NCBI GenBank assembly: GCA_954871525.1
Contig: OX940861.1
Span: 12,198,842-12,262,841, forward strand
Length of the DNA stretch: 64,000 nt
Origin: Parietaria judaica
Taxonomy: Eukaryota > Streptophyta > Magnoliopsida > Rosales > Urticaceae
Direction of reading: 5' to 3'
Below the pieces are notes generated by a model, which made no database searches, was not told the origin of the DNA, and saw nothing but the letters and a program-made list of their open reading frames with translations. This document shows, piece after piece, positions 45,732-57,477 of the stretch (within the stretch, counting starts at the first letter, position 1; each line of letters begins with the position of its first letter). A program made the translations under genes and the position numbers.

Positions 45732-47102
45732 CTTAGCATATATATATTCCATTATGTATCATCCCGTTTCATGGTTTACCCACGACATCTCCACAAAAAA
45801 TTCAACATTTACGATATACTGACGGCTTATTCTTATTTTCTGCAAAAAAAAAAAAAAAAGATAAAATTCCGATGATAGAGGAAGAGAGAGTTATACGGTT
45901 ATTTCTTAAAATATCCGGCAGTTTATCAACCAATAATTTTCATATTATTAAAATTTAATTGATAAAATAATATTAGTAATTAAATATTTATAATTTATTC
46001 ATTAAAATAATACCCAATATACTAATAAAATCATAAATAAATATATATATATATATCAATATACGTTTTTCATACTCTCGTACAAGAAATTCTAGAAATG
46101 TATAACAACAACAAGAAGAGAAAACATGAAATCAGTTGATATTTTGAAAAAAAATCATTACGTTAGTATCGAGCATATATTTCCAAAATAAAATGGAAAA
46201 GGAAAAAAAAAGTCTATGAATTAATAAGCAATAAAAATGAAATTGATTGGTTAATTGGTAGTATAAAATATCCGCGTCAAGCGTGTACACACCATTTCTT
46301 GGAAACTCACCACACACCAACTCACTAAACTAGAAAAACACACTACACTACGAAGAAAGAACAATATTTCAAAGTTCAAACGCAAAAGAAGATGAGCACA
46401 CACGTGTCCACCTTCTATTGGGTGGGGTCACTCTTGAGGTGGTCTTGGTCGCAATCGCAAATTCAAGTCAAGAGCGACCCAAGATCGTGACGTGGCCTCG
46501 GATTGTGAAATCTTCTAGATAATTAATAGCAGAAAATAATAATATTACTTGAGGTAGTTAATCTGAGTTATTTTGAAGTTTATTGAGAACTACCCTTAAA
46601 TGATAATATATATTTTCTTCTTTGGCTTCATTTGTTAAGAATAATTAGCTCTAATTTCAAATAAAAAAAATATCAGAACGAAAAATAAATAGTGGCACGG
46701 AGAATGGGTGCGTTTGGCGTAGCTTATTTAGCCCTATTCTCGCTTTTAGAATAAACTAAATTACTTTTTATGTATTTGCCAGAACTGTTTTTTCAACAAA
46801 AAATAAATAAATACAAAAACGATTTTAGATTTTTGTACATGAGTCTTCAAAGCTACGATTCGTAACTTTTAATTTTTTCTAAAAATAAAAATAATTTTTT
46901 AGTCTATTTTAGCCTTTTTACCCTAAATATATTTATTTTACCGAACGCTAAATCAACTTTTATTATCAACAACAACTGTTTTATAATTAATTTACCAAAC
47001 ACTTGTCAGTCAATTTTTTTAAAATATTTTTTTTTTCAAAAATTAAAACTAAAAGCAATTTATTAAAAACAAAAAAACAAAGTTATCCTTTTGTTACAAG
47101 CA
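45732..47102. other. Intergenic DNA
   Basis: No gene is recognised. A-rich runs (45846), TA runs (46040-46055) and an ACACGTGTCC motif (46401-46410) are present. The nearby ATG at 46392 opens only a short frame without family features. Confidence 0.5.
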
Positions 47103-47110
47103 CTACAAAC

Positions 47111-48151
47111 CAAGGTGCGAAATGTCGCGAAAATCGAACGAAATTCGCGTCGATTTTCGTTTTCAGTGGAACATCGGCACGACATTCTTTCCGTTTCGCT
47201 GTCGTTTTACCAAATGCCGCGAAATTCCAAACGACATTCGGAAAGAAAATCTCTTGTCGTTTTTTGCCTTCAAAACGACGAAATGGTGCTCGAATTTCGC
47301 ATTTTTGGTAGATTTCGGCAAAAATACCAATTAAACTTTCGGCAAAAATAATTATACTCACACAAGAGCACCCCACCCCACCCGGCCGGTCGGGCGGCGG
47401 CGCGCGTGTGGTGGTGTAACATTTGTGTGAGTCCTCCCCCATCCACAAAATCCTATGACCCTAAGGGCCCAAGCCCTTGTCCCTAATATTTGGTATATAA
47501 ACATCACCAATCTCTTGTCATCTATCAATGTGGGACTTTTTGTTTTCAACTAATATCACACATTCACACTTAACATACACTTCACCTAATAATTTAACTT
47601 AATATTACACACTTCAAATAATATTATACACTTAACATACATATTAACTTCACCTAACATACATATACACTTAATATACATATTCATTTAATAATATACA
47701 CTTCAACTAATATTAAATTTGTTAACATACCTATACAATTAACATGCATATTCACTTAATATTACACACTTAATTAACATACATATTCACTTCACATAAT
47801 AATTTGACTTAATATTATACACTTAAACTAATAAAGTGACTTAATATTATACATTTCACCTACATATTTAAGTTACAAATGTGTTTTGTTGTATACAATT
47901 ATGTCTTGTATTTATTAAATATGTAGTTTTGAACCTATATAAATATCGTGCTTAAATACTCAAATATTTTTTACAAAATATCCATGCGAAAAGTGCGGTA
48001 AATGCGGTATGTCCATGCGAAAAGTGCGGTAAATGCGGTATGCGGCATGCCCTTTTTTTCCCTTTTGCCCATCGACATACCCATCGGCAAGCGATATATC
48101 CGTAAAACGGAAAATGCGAAACGAAAACGGCAAGCGGTATTTTAAACCTTG
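47111..48151. mobile_element. Non-autonomous hAT-type element
   Basis: The 1041-bp element starts CAAGGTGCGAAATG and ends GGTATTTTAAACCTTG. A perfect 8-bp duplication CTACAAAC lies at 47103-47110 and 48152-48159. Terminal repeats are short and imperfect (CAAGGT...ACCTTG). Left subterminal DNA is rich in CGAAA/TTTCG words. The middle has AT-rich TTAATATTACAC-type repeats (47560-47870). Near the right end the motif GTGCGGTAAATGCGGTATG occurs twice (47995-48042). It encodes no transposase. Open frames at 47003-47449 fall in the CGAAA-rich part and are not genes. Confidence 0.88.
47494..47536 (-). promoter_or_regulatory. USE-like and TATA pair in the hAT element
   Basis: On the minus strand GTCCCACATTG (47536-47526) is followed after 24 bp by TTTATATA (47501-47494). 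The first is one base off the snRNA upstream element consensus, and 24 bp is close to the Pol III-type plant snRNA spacing. No snRNA body is recognisable downstream. Activity is unproven. Confidence 0.3.
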
Positions 48152-48411
48152 CTACAAACATCGACCACATTAGGTAGCATAGCAAATGTCGGCCACATTA
48201 GGTTGATTTTGATTCAAGTCGATCAACTTGATATGTGTTTTGATGAATTAAGCTTTACAACTATTATTACGCACAGTTTATTTTTAATATATCTCTATAA
48301 AATACTCTTTTAATCATTTAGATTTTAGTGCATCATTGATAATTATATTGTTAAGACATCTTTTGTCCTTTTACAAAGATTATGTTGGGAATACTGTATC
48401 TTTATTATACA

Positions 48412-50331
48412 ACATTCTGGGAATCACGTCTCGGATCCCGTGAATATTATCGCGAAATATACCGCCGAACCGTCCGGGTAACATTTAAAAAAATTATTTT
48501 AAGCAAAAAAACATGTTAACCGACCAACGGTCCGAACATCGGATAATAACCATATTACAAGATCTGATAAATATTAGGTAAATTAATATTCATAAATCAT
48601 TATTAATAATCTAGTCTATAGGAAATGAATAGAAAGCAGTACAGGGTCGCATTTATTAGCCCAATGCATAAGGCCGTACCTCATCTGTCGACTTCCGGCT
48701 GCGCGTTCTGAACTTGGCAGGGCTCCGCCGGTGCTGAGGGAAACACCCGTGATCTTCCGAGATATTCTTCTGGATTCCTCGTACCGAAGCGTGGGCTTCG
48801 CTGGAAGGACTCCGTCGCAAATTTTAACTGATGGTTCTTTTTAACCTTTCGGAGAACTAAGTCTCTTAAGTCGAACCAGAGAAAGATCAGAGAGAAATTC
48901 GCAGACCCTTAAGGAGAGGGAGAGTTCGAATTTTTCTCTGGGGAAAGGTGTGAAAAATGTGTAGAATGAGCTCCCTATTTATAGGCTCAGACTGTAACCG
49001 AATTAGAGAAATTCCCTCCCCTAATTTCGAATTCTTTATATTAAATATAATTAATTATTTCAATCCAATGGTCTAGATTTAATCTTATATAAATCCAAGG
49101 GATATAATTAATAAGGGATTTAATTAAAAAAGAAAGACTTTGATAAAATCAAAATCCAATCTTATCCTCTTATCTTTGAATTCGAAAATATATATATATA
49201 ATAAAATTTGATTTATAATTATCTAGATCCAACGGTTGAGATAAATCATAAACCGATCTAATGGATCAAATTAGTTCCGGATAAAATCAAATATCTAAAG
49301 ACTTTGTAAAAGCCCTAATTCGATTTTATCCATATCTTGAATTCGAAAATTATATATTATATGTATAATTAATTAATTTCCAATCCGACGGTAAAGATTA
49401 AATCTTAAACCGATCCAACGGATACAATTAATTATATAAATTCGAAAAACTAAGCTTGGTCACCAAGCTATTAATTTCGAATTATGGATAGGGTTAAAAT
49501 CAATTATCTTAATCCAACGGTAGATATTAAATCCTAACCGATATAATGGATTAAATTGATTTTAGGGTTTTGCTAAAATACCAAAACTTTAGATACTTTG
49601 CCGCAAATATCAAAACTTCAATCCAAGTTAAAAACGTGTGGAGCAGTTCCACTTTCAGTGGAACCATTTCGATTTACACATTATTAATATATATAAATAT
49701 ATATTATTTATATATTAATATAAATCTATTAATTATTAATAAGATATAAATAATTAAATATAAATAATTAAATTACATTAATATCCTCTGATCTCAATAT
49801 CACACATTCAAATGTCATGGTGTCACACCATCATTTAAATTCGTGACATGTGATTTAATTTCATAGTTTACCGAAACGATCACAAACTTAGAAATTCTCT
49901 AAATCACAAACCGTACGTCAAAATGACTCGGTTCCAAAAGCAAAGTTTCTTAGAATTTAATTTCCAACAAATTTCATGTTGACAGAAAATCCAAATTCTA
50001 CTTTCTTTGTCAGTTAATTTCGGTTACCAATATATGGTACTTTTGCCACGCTACTGATAAAACTATCTGATGTCTGTCACAGACTACAGTTTTATAAGTC
50101 TTGCCAAATGATTAAACATCTCAAAATGTTCCTATAACGTACGTATCATCTGTTACGAAGCTATCCTGGGGACCATGGACCTGTACCACTTAAGCTCCAA
50201 TGAACTACTAGGGTGCTCGTCAAACCTCGGTGTAATTCCACTATAAACCAGAGGCTGCACTCTTTAGTGATACAGTATATATTATTCCCTTTATTATAGC
50301 AGGGTTTCCATTGATACAATCAAATTCAGGG
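48412..50331 (-). repeat. Truncated LTR of the long-LTR Copia family
   Basis: Reverse complement of the LTR at 16829-19574. It starts in the U5 end (GGGAATCACGTCTCGGATCC), passes the TATA region (CCCTATTTATAGGCTC near 48972) and the Copia-LTR segment GGCTGCACTCTTTAGTGATA near 50251. It ends at CATTGATACAATCAAATTC, so the U3 start is missing. It is clearly more diverged from the young element than that element's LTRs are from each other. Confidence 0.85.
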
Positions 50332-52085
50332 TTTCCATTGCCAAGAGCGTGGGATCTTCTAGAATAACCTCTAAACCCTAAAAGAAAAATCCCAGGAAGA
50401 ATTTTCCTTGAGAAATTCGCAGGAACTGAGAGAGTCTGAGAGAAAACGACTTTTTTGAAGTTTTTAGGATGTGTTGTATGTGATTTAGGGTTCCAGAGAT
50501 CCCCTATTTATAGGCAGCTGATCCCAACCACTTTGGAGAGATTATCTCAACCAATTTGGAGATATTCACTCAAAGATTTGATTTAATGATTAAATCAAAC
50601 AAAGAATAAATTCAAATAAAATCTTTTCAGAAAATACCCTAAAAGATTTAATAAATCCAACCTTTATATTTTAAAGATTTAAAACCACTACAACCATAAT
50701 TCGAAAATCATTATGATTATTTTCTTAATTAAATATTCCTGGAATTAAATCCAATATTTAATTTTCTCTCAAATTCGCAGGTAAAAACATCGGCTATTTC
50801 GGCCTTCGCCGAAAAACTGTTTTGACCATAACTCTCAAACCGTACATCAGAAATGTACGATTCAAAATGATAAATTCACAGAATTTGATTTCCCATAATC
50901 CTAGAATCATCCAGGGGACAAATTCAATTATCAATTTTTCACATTCCCGGCCAGTACCAAAAACTTTGGTACTTTTGTCACTTTTAGGTTAATCAGAGAA
51001 TTCGTGACAACAATCACGAATTACTCTTAATTGGATATATTCAATGTTTAATAAGTATATCAAACATATTTGCGGTGTCATCCTTGTGGAGCTACAAAGG
51101 GGACAAATGGACAACACACCCGAGCTACGGTGAAAGTGTAGAACTTTCACCAACTTCGGTAACTTTCCACTATAGCGTGAAGCTGAACTCTCAAGTGTGT
51201 ATAATTATATCTTCCTGATCACAGGAGTCCATTGATACAATCAGATATCTGAATTGATCGGTTTTTTCTATTACTATGATTCTCATCGAAAAAGTAAATA
51301 TATTTTACCGTTTTGCCCTTTTGACGACACTACCTTAATCTATGATTTATTGCAAACTACTCACTTATCGGGTTATGAATTCGTAAGCTGGCCATGAATA
51401 CTTATTTGCTTCCCATAAAATCATAATAAGGAAATCATAAAGTTATTATCCATATATGTAATATGCAGTTTACTACGACCAACCTTTCGATCCCAAAATA
51501 AAAGTGTTGGGAATAATTGATTGTAAACTGAAACGATTAAATCAAACATCGTTTAAGTTAAACCGTATAAACCCACATTACCTCAGGACATCAACCGATT
51601 TCATCTAATCATCTTAGCGACCTTATCGTACTTTCATCAGTGACGGACTTACATGATGATATTGGATATAAGTCTGTCCATGTCCAGTATGAAGACACTT
51701 CATACGCGATGAACTTAACAGTGCATGGACAGCACATTGACCCGGTAATAGGTCACCACATAAATGTGATCTATTAAGTTCACCAATAGTCCTTCCCGAT
51801 CAGAAGTTCCCACTTCCGATCTAGACCATGGACCAATTTTAAGTTCTTTATTTATGTTAGTCAAACCTCCTCACACAAAGACCTAGTGTGATGACTTTAA
51901 CATAAATGCAAAAGTTAAAGAACTAGGGATCAAACATTCAATTTGATAATTATATCTATAATCCGTAGATAACTACATAAGATTAACATTAATAAGAACC
52001 TTTCATTCCTAGGTAAACGACCATAATCTTATACAAGCGGGACTAGCATCTGAATAGAGGGAATATACAGAATATGTCCACCAAT
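50332..52085 (-). repeat. Second, more diverged LTR of the same broad family
   Basis: It repeats the layout of the preceding piece: a CCCTATTTATAGGCAGC promoter region near 50501, then AACTTTCCACTATAGCGTGA, CATTGATACAATCAG and GTCCAGTATGAAGACACTTC near 51682, and a U3-start-like TATGTCCACCAA at about 52076. The U5 side at 50332 is cut. The two pieces abut at CATTGATACAATCAAATTCAGG followed by GTTTCCATTG, so they are joined by deletion or recombination. Confidence 0.7.
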
Positions 52086-52621
52086 ATATATGTTAATGCG
52101 TAAAAATGGCTTTAACTTAGAGTCGGATCCAAGGTTCGGGTCCCGAGCTGGACCCGCTGAACACGTGGATAATTGAATGTTGAGTCAACGCGGGTTGACT
52201 GATGATCGTCAAAGCTGGAGGCGAATCCATCGTCTTGGATGAGTCTCCGGGCTGTTCTTAGCGATCCTTGGCGAACTTCCTTCCTTGGCGAGCTCCTCGT
52301 CAGGGCGAAGTCCTTGTCTTGGCGAAGCTCCTCGTCGGGGCAAAGTCTGTGTCTTGGTGAAGCTCCGAGATGTTCTTGATGATTCTTCGTGATTTCCCTT
52401 CCTTGGGTAGCTTCTATATGGCGAGGGAAGACCTGCAAAAAAGGGTAGATCGGGCCCGTGCCCCGTCGCTTATGGTTGGGCGAGGCTGCCTACGTATCTC
52501 AGTTTAAGATAATCAGGTCCCACATAGTTCAGGGTTAGTGATAAATGACGGGTGAATGATGATGTGGTTTGACTCGTCGGAAGTGCCGATGTTGGCGGTG
52601 CGGGGGTGACCCTTAGCCGAA

Positions 52622-52810
52622 TGGCGAGGGTATTACCGGCGAGGGGTGCTCCTTGTCGACCTCGTAGGTGTTGGCGAGCTCGTTGTGGCGAGGGCGTTAA
52701 ACTGGCGAGGGATGCTCCTTGTCGACCTCGTAGGTGGTGGCGAGCTTGTTGTGGCGAGGGCCTTAACCTTGTGAGGGATGCTCCTTCTTTGTCGACCTCG
52801 AGGTGTGCGC
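52622..52810. repeat. About 65-bp tandem repeats in the solo LTR
   Basis: Three copies start TGGCGAGGG at 52622, 52686 and 52752. Each contains GATGCTCCTT or GGTGCTCCTT and GTCGACCTCG. Confidence 0.8.
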
Positions 52811-53533
52811 GTCCACGCGTTGACCTGGCGAGGGACGCCTTCGTCGACTCATCGAACAACCTTCCTGGCAAGGCTAAGTCTCAATGATTTTCTCTTCTCA
52901 GATGAGCCTCTCGTGGCGAACTCCCAGGGTTCGGCAGAAAAAGAGGGCGAATTATAGAAAGAGAAAGCTAGAGAGATAAGCTCTGGAGGAAGCTGTGAGT
53001 GATTGTGGAAATGAGGAGGAGAAGGCTCCTATTTATAGGAAAATCAACTCCCTATAATTGCACATAGGGGGCTTGAGAATTTCCTCTTGCTAGAAGGGCC
53101 TTGCCGCTGCTCTTTGTCGTGGCGAGAAGTTCGCAAGTGCTCCATAGCTCGTCTTTGATGTCTTCCGGGTGTCCGCAAACTTGTATGTTGAGTCCGGGGG
53201 AATCTAGGGAACTTCCCAGGGATCTTCGTAAGCTCGGATATCCTCGTCGTGTGGAATAATTGTGAGTTATTCCTTCGTTAAGTTGTGGCGTGGTGCTTGC
53301 CAGGGCAAGGGGCTGGCTAGGGCGAGGGGCTTGCCAGGGCAAGGTACTTCGCTAGGGCGAAGGGCTGGCCAGGGAGAGGGACTCGCCAGGGCAAGGTACT
53401 TCGCCATGGGCTCGTCGGGGGGACCTCGCCAGAAAGCTCGCCATGGCGAGGTGTTCGTCAGGGCAAGGTACCTCGCCAGGAGGTGCCTTTTTTTTATCAA
53501 GGGCTTTGCCTTCTTCGTCTTCTTCGTCTTCTT

Positions 53534-53705
53534 GGCTCCGGGCCTCGCCAATGTCTTGGTTCGTGGGCCTTTGGTCTTCATCTTCGCCTTCTTAGCTCCG
53601 GGCCTCGCCAAATGTGTTGGGTCGTGGGCCTTTAGTCTTCGTCTTCGCATTCGCCTTCTTAGCTCCGGGCCTCGCCAAATGTGTTGGGTCGTGGGCCTCT
53701 GGTCT
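53534..53705. repeat. Tandem repeats CTCCGGGCCTCGCCAA in the solo LTR
   Basis: Three copies of a unit of about 60-66 bp contain GCTCCGGGCCTCGCCAA and TCGTGGGCCT. The spacing varies through CTTCGTCTTCGC-type insertions. Confidence 0.75.
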
Positions 53706-53940
53706 TAGACTTCGTCGGTGGGCTTTGACTTTTGTCAAAGGGGACTCAATTTTTATATGTTCCGAAAAATGCACATAACAATATATATAATATAATATAT
53801 ATGTTTATTTGAGTACAGTCCGTGTACGGGTGAATAAAATTTATATTACATAAACATGTCGACATGTTTGATGTCAACAAATCAAATCGTGGAAAAAAGA
53901 AAAATAATAAAAAAAGAAGTAGAAAAACTTTAAGCTAAGG

Positions 53941-54111
53941 ATACACGGGAGGAAGTTTGACCAAAAGTGTACTATGCTAACGGCAAAAGTTAACGTTTTT
54001 TAGCCAAAGACACAGTCAACGCTAGTTGGGTACTTTTGCCGCCAATTTTAAAAGTTGGGTACACGGGAGGAAGTTTGACCAAAAGTTGGGTATATTTGCC
54101 GTAATTATCCC
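53941..54111. mobile_element. Mutator-type MITE remnant upstream of WRKY
   Basis: The right end reads GCCGTAATTATCCC, preceded by TACACGGGAGGAAGTTTGACC. The latter occurs twice (53943-53962 and 54060-54080) in the same orientation. It matches the general scheme of the GGGTTAATGACGG elements (TTTGCCGC, GGGTACACG, TTTGACCAAA). A proper left end and target duplication are missing. Confidence 0.55.
53957..54080. promoter_or_regulatory. W-box cores upstream of the WRKY gene
   Basis: TTGACC at 53957-53962 and 54075-54080 (plus) and GTCAA at 54015-54019 (TTGAC on minus) lie 190-310 bp before a TATAAA at 54269-54274. Group IIa WRKY genes are known to be regulated by WRKY factors through such boxes. 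These boxes are transposon-derived. Confidence 0.45.
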
Positions 54112-54374
54112 TAATCTTTATATATGTAAAAAAGGCAAAAAATAAATTCAAGAGAGCGAGGAATTCTAGATGACTAGTTGAACGACTTTTCCACCTCAAT
54201 TTCCTCTGACTTTCCTTCTTTCCAAACACTTCCCTTCCATGGCTTTTTCTTTCTCTTTTTCTTTCCTCTATAAATGTCTCTCAACCCTTCAACCTCCTTT
54301 CAGTGTAAGAGAGAAGATAAATATTACTGTAATATTAATTAACGTAAATAATTACAAATCATTTTATCAGCAAT

Positions 54375-54619
54375 ATGGAGTCAGAAAAATGGTCGAACAC
54401 TTGTCTGGATCTCAATCTCAACCCGTTTCACCATGTGATCATGACCGATGTTCCGGTGAGTTTGTAATTTAAAGTATTTCTACTTTTCATAATCATTGTG
54501 AGTTTGTACTTAAATCAATTTGAATCGTATGATCATCAGAAGAGAGAATTTGAAAGTGATCATGAAGCCAAAGGAAAATTATGCGCCAGTCGAGAAGAAG
54601 TCAGATATACAAGAGTACG

Positions 54620-54661
<42 letters not shown>

Positions 54662-55808
54662 CATGTTTGTATCTATACACAGATATGCGTTGACTTTTTC
54701 CCTTTCCCACCACAAAGGCTAGCTTGTCCATTCTTTCATTGATAATTAGTTCTTTAATTTTCGCATTATTCAAAACCATAGTTTAAATTAAGACTTAATT
54801 ATGAAATTTGCTTTAGATTCAGTGTATGCGAATAATCCGTAGAGAACAAGTATTTATCCTCTTAACTACGTTATATACATAGTTAGGGAATTAATAGTTG
54901 TTCTTTACTTGGACTTGACCTATTAAATTAAGTGCAAATTAAGCGTGTTAAGTTATTTTGTTTTCCAAATAATGTTCAATAGATTATGATTTAATTTCAG
55001 GATTTGCAAAACCAGTTTCAATTATACGTTGATCATATAAAGTTAACTAGGTTTGCATTTACGATTGCTGGGGTATCTAGTTGGAAAATCGTTATTATAG
55101 GCTATCCAGCTATAAATTAAGTAAAAACCGTGTTTGCCGTTAAAGTTTGTTACTAATATCCCTTTTCTTGGTTCGGATCGATACGAGATAAAACTATTGG
55201 ATACTTAAAGGGCCTTGTGTGATTGAAGCTCGGAAATTGGACCATAGCCCGTTTCCATGTTTGTAATAATTTTATTCTTAAATTAGGTTTTCACGTAAAA
55301 ATTCGTATGTGTAATTTCTTTAATTTTGGTGAGTTTATAATTTTTCATTTAATACAAGTCTTTTGTCCTCTTTTGTAATTTAGTATGGTCAATATTATAA
55401 TTATAATTATATCAGGATTCTGAAACACAATTTGCGGAAGAGCTTGAGAGGTTGAGCTCGGAGAATAAGAAGCTAGCTGAAACGCTGAGCGTGGTGTGCA
55501 AGAACTACGACGTTCTGAAAAGCCAGTACTTGGATATGATGAATAAGAACTCCGGTCATGAAACGGTGTCGTCGCGCAAGAGAAAGGTCACACGCAGCGA
55601 AGACAATACAAATGGACTGGTCAATGCATCGAGCGCCGTCGAGTCAACCTCCAGCGACGATTATTCTTGCAAAGTTCCCGAGGAAATCAAGTCCAAGATT
55701 TCCACCGTTTATGTTTGTGCTGATTCTTCAGATAAGACCCTTGTAAGCATCTAAATTTTGTGCCTTCCATGCTTATAATGTTATCCCGGTTTTCTTCTGC
55801 CATAATAA

Positions 55809-55854
<46 letters not shown>

Positions 55855-56832
55855 ATGCATTATTAGCTAAGATAACTAATATTTTGATTTTTTATTTTGA
55901 TTTTTGTAATGTAGATTGTGAAGGATGGGTATCAATGGAGAAAATATGGACAGAAGGTGACAAGAGATAACCCATCTCCTAGAGCTTATTTCAAGTGTTC
56001 TTTTGCACCAAGCTGCCCCGTTAAGAAGAAGGTCATTATATAACCTACTTAACTAACTAACTAACTATCTCTCTCTCTATATATGTATATGTTGAACAAT
56101 AGTAGTTCAAGAATCTCGACCATCTTCATCATCTCATACTAAATGTGCAAGTCAATTAATATATTCTTAACTTTTTAGCTTAAAGGCCGCACAAAACAAT
56201 GTCAAGGTCCAATTCTATCAATGTTAACGTCTGTTAAGTTAGAGACGCGTGTAAATCTATAGATTGAAAAAAGTGTTGAGTAATTAATATTTTCGGAATT
56301 TAATTATCAACGAGGGAAAAACTCTCTCCTGTAATAAGCCTCAACATGACATAGAAAAAATTGGATTTCCACACCTTATACGGCAAATATCTATTTTTCA
56401 ATTGGTTTTTGAACATAAATATCTATTTCTTATTTTTGTTTCTAATATTAATAAATCTTTCAGGTGCAAAGAAGTGCTGAGGACCCTTCTCTCTTGGTTG
56501 TAACATATGATGGTAAGCACAACCACATGAAACCGTCCCAACCGCACTTATCAATCGGTCCGATCAAAGTGGCCGGTTCAGCAACATCAACAGTCAAATC
56601 TCCCAGCTCGACTATAACGCTAGACATGGTTCACTCAGCCAGTTTGGGCGACTCTACCAAAGTGACAGCCCAGGAATTTCGAATCGATCGGACTCCGGCT
56701 TTGCAACAGATTTTGGTCCAACAAATGGCCTCTTCCTTGACTAGGGATCCCAATTTCACAGCTACGTTAGCCGCGGTTATCTCCGGAAGAATATTTGACC
56801 GATCCGATCATATAAAAAATAGTTCATTGTGA
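54375..56832 (+). CDS. WRKY40-like: Group IIa WRKY transcription factor (WRKY18/40/60-like), 5 exons
   Basis: A nuclear DNA-binding factor recognising W-boxes; group IIa members modulate immunity and ABA responses, often as repressors. Exons 54375-54455, 54540-54614, 55416-55742, 55915-56031 and 56464-56832 (all GT-AG, phase 0) give 322 aa. LDLNL (11-15) fits an EAR-type LxLxL motif. Residues 58-95 form a leucine-zipper coiled coil (Leu65, Leu72, Leu86) used by this group for dimers. A basic RKRK follows near 105-115. The WRKY domain has WRKYGQK at 169-175 and a C-X5-C-X23-H-X-H finger (Cys189, Cys195, His219, His221). The last intron interrupts the finger before VQRS, the position typical of groups IIa and IIb. 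YDGKHNH replaces the more usual YEGEHNH. Intron 3 holds a (TA)n run at 55810-55850. No disabling change is seen. Confidence 0.94.
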
Positions 56833-57477
56833 ATATAGATAAACATTTCTTGTTGTTTACATGAATAAGAAAAAGAGAAGAGAAAAGAAACATTAATTAG
56901 TCACTCTTGTGGCAGAGAGAGCAGACTAATAATGTGTCGTTTGAATGCTCCTTTGCATTATGTTTGGCCACTTTAATTAGAGATCATCATGTAAATAATT
57001 AAGTTTTTGGATGATAATGATAGTATTTATATAGTTCTTTACACTTAGTTTTCTTAGTTCTACATCTACAACTAAAGGGTGCAACCAAACAAGATAACAT
57101 ACTATCAGAGAAAAGGAGATTAAATTTATTCTATTCAAAAAATGCAAAATCATGAATTAGGGACATGCAATAAGAAAATTGATATGCAAAATCTTTCTTC
57201 TTGAGATTAAGCTTGTGATATATTATTAGCTTAAACTCTTTTATTAACTTTATAAGTCTTTTAAATATAGATCATTGGTTGCAACTTAATGGGTAGTGAC
57301 AACAATCAAATTAAATACCTGAAAAATCAAATTAAACTATTTAATGTACTTGGAATATTGAGTGGTCCAGTAAATAACATACTCACCATAATACAACTCG
57401 GAAAATCACTGTACGTAATTAATCACATTGACTCGATCGTAGAAAAAAGAAACTAAAACATATACATGTTTTATATA
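56833..57477. other. WRKY 3' flank
   Basis: No gene is seen. The (TA)n tract at about 57470-57487 is the insertion site of the next element. Confidence 0.5.

Larger units (their letters stand above)
52091..53780 (-). mobile_element. Solo LTR, GC-rich family, minus orientation
   Basis: The 1690-bp LTR reads, on the minus strand, from TGTTATGTGC (53780) to ACGCATTAACA (52091). The target duplication ATATA lies at 52086-52090 and 53781-53785. It shares TACGTAGGCAGCCTCGCCC and flanking sequence with the solo LTR at 10674-12050, but is longer because of extra GGCGAG-rich repeats. TATA box TCCTATAAATAGG (minus) near 53030. Open frames inside come from the repeats. Confidence 0.85.

Noticed and set aside
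47003..47449. Open frames of 70-121 codons on both strands
   Set aside because: They cover the CGAAA-rich end of the non-autonomous hAT element and share no protein family.
52112..53774. Open frames of 60-148 codons on both strands
   Set aside because: Inside the second solo LTR and composed of the GGCGAG tandem repeats.
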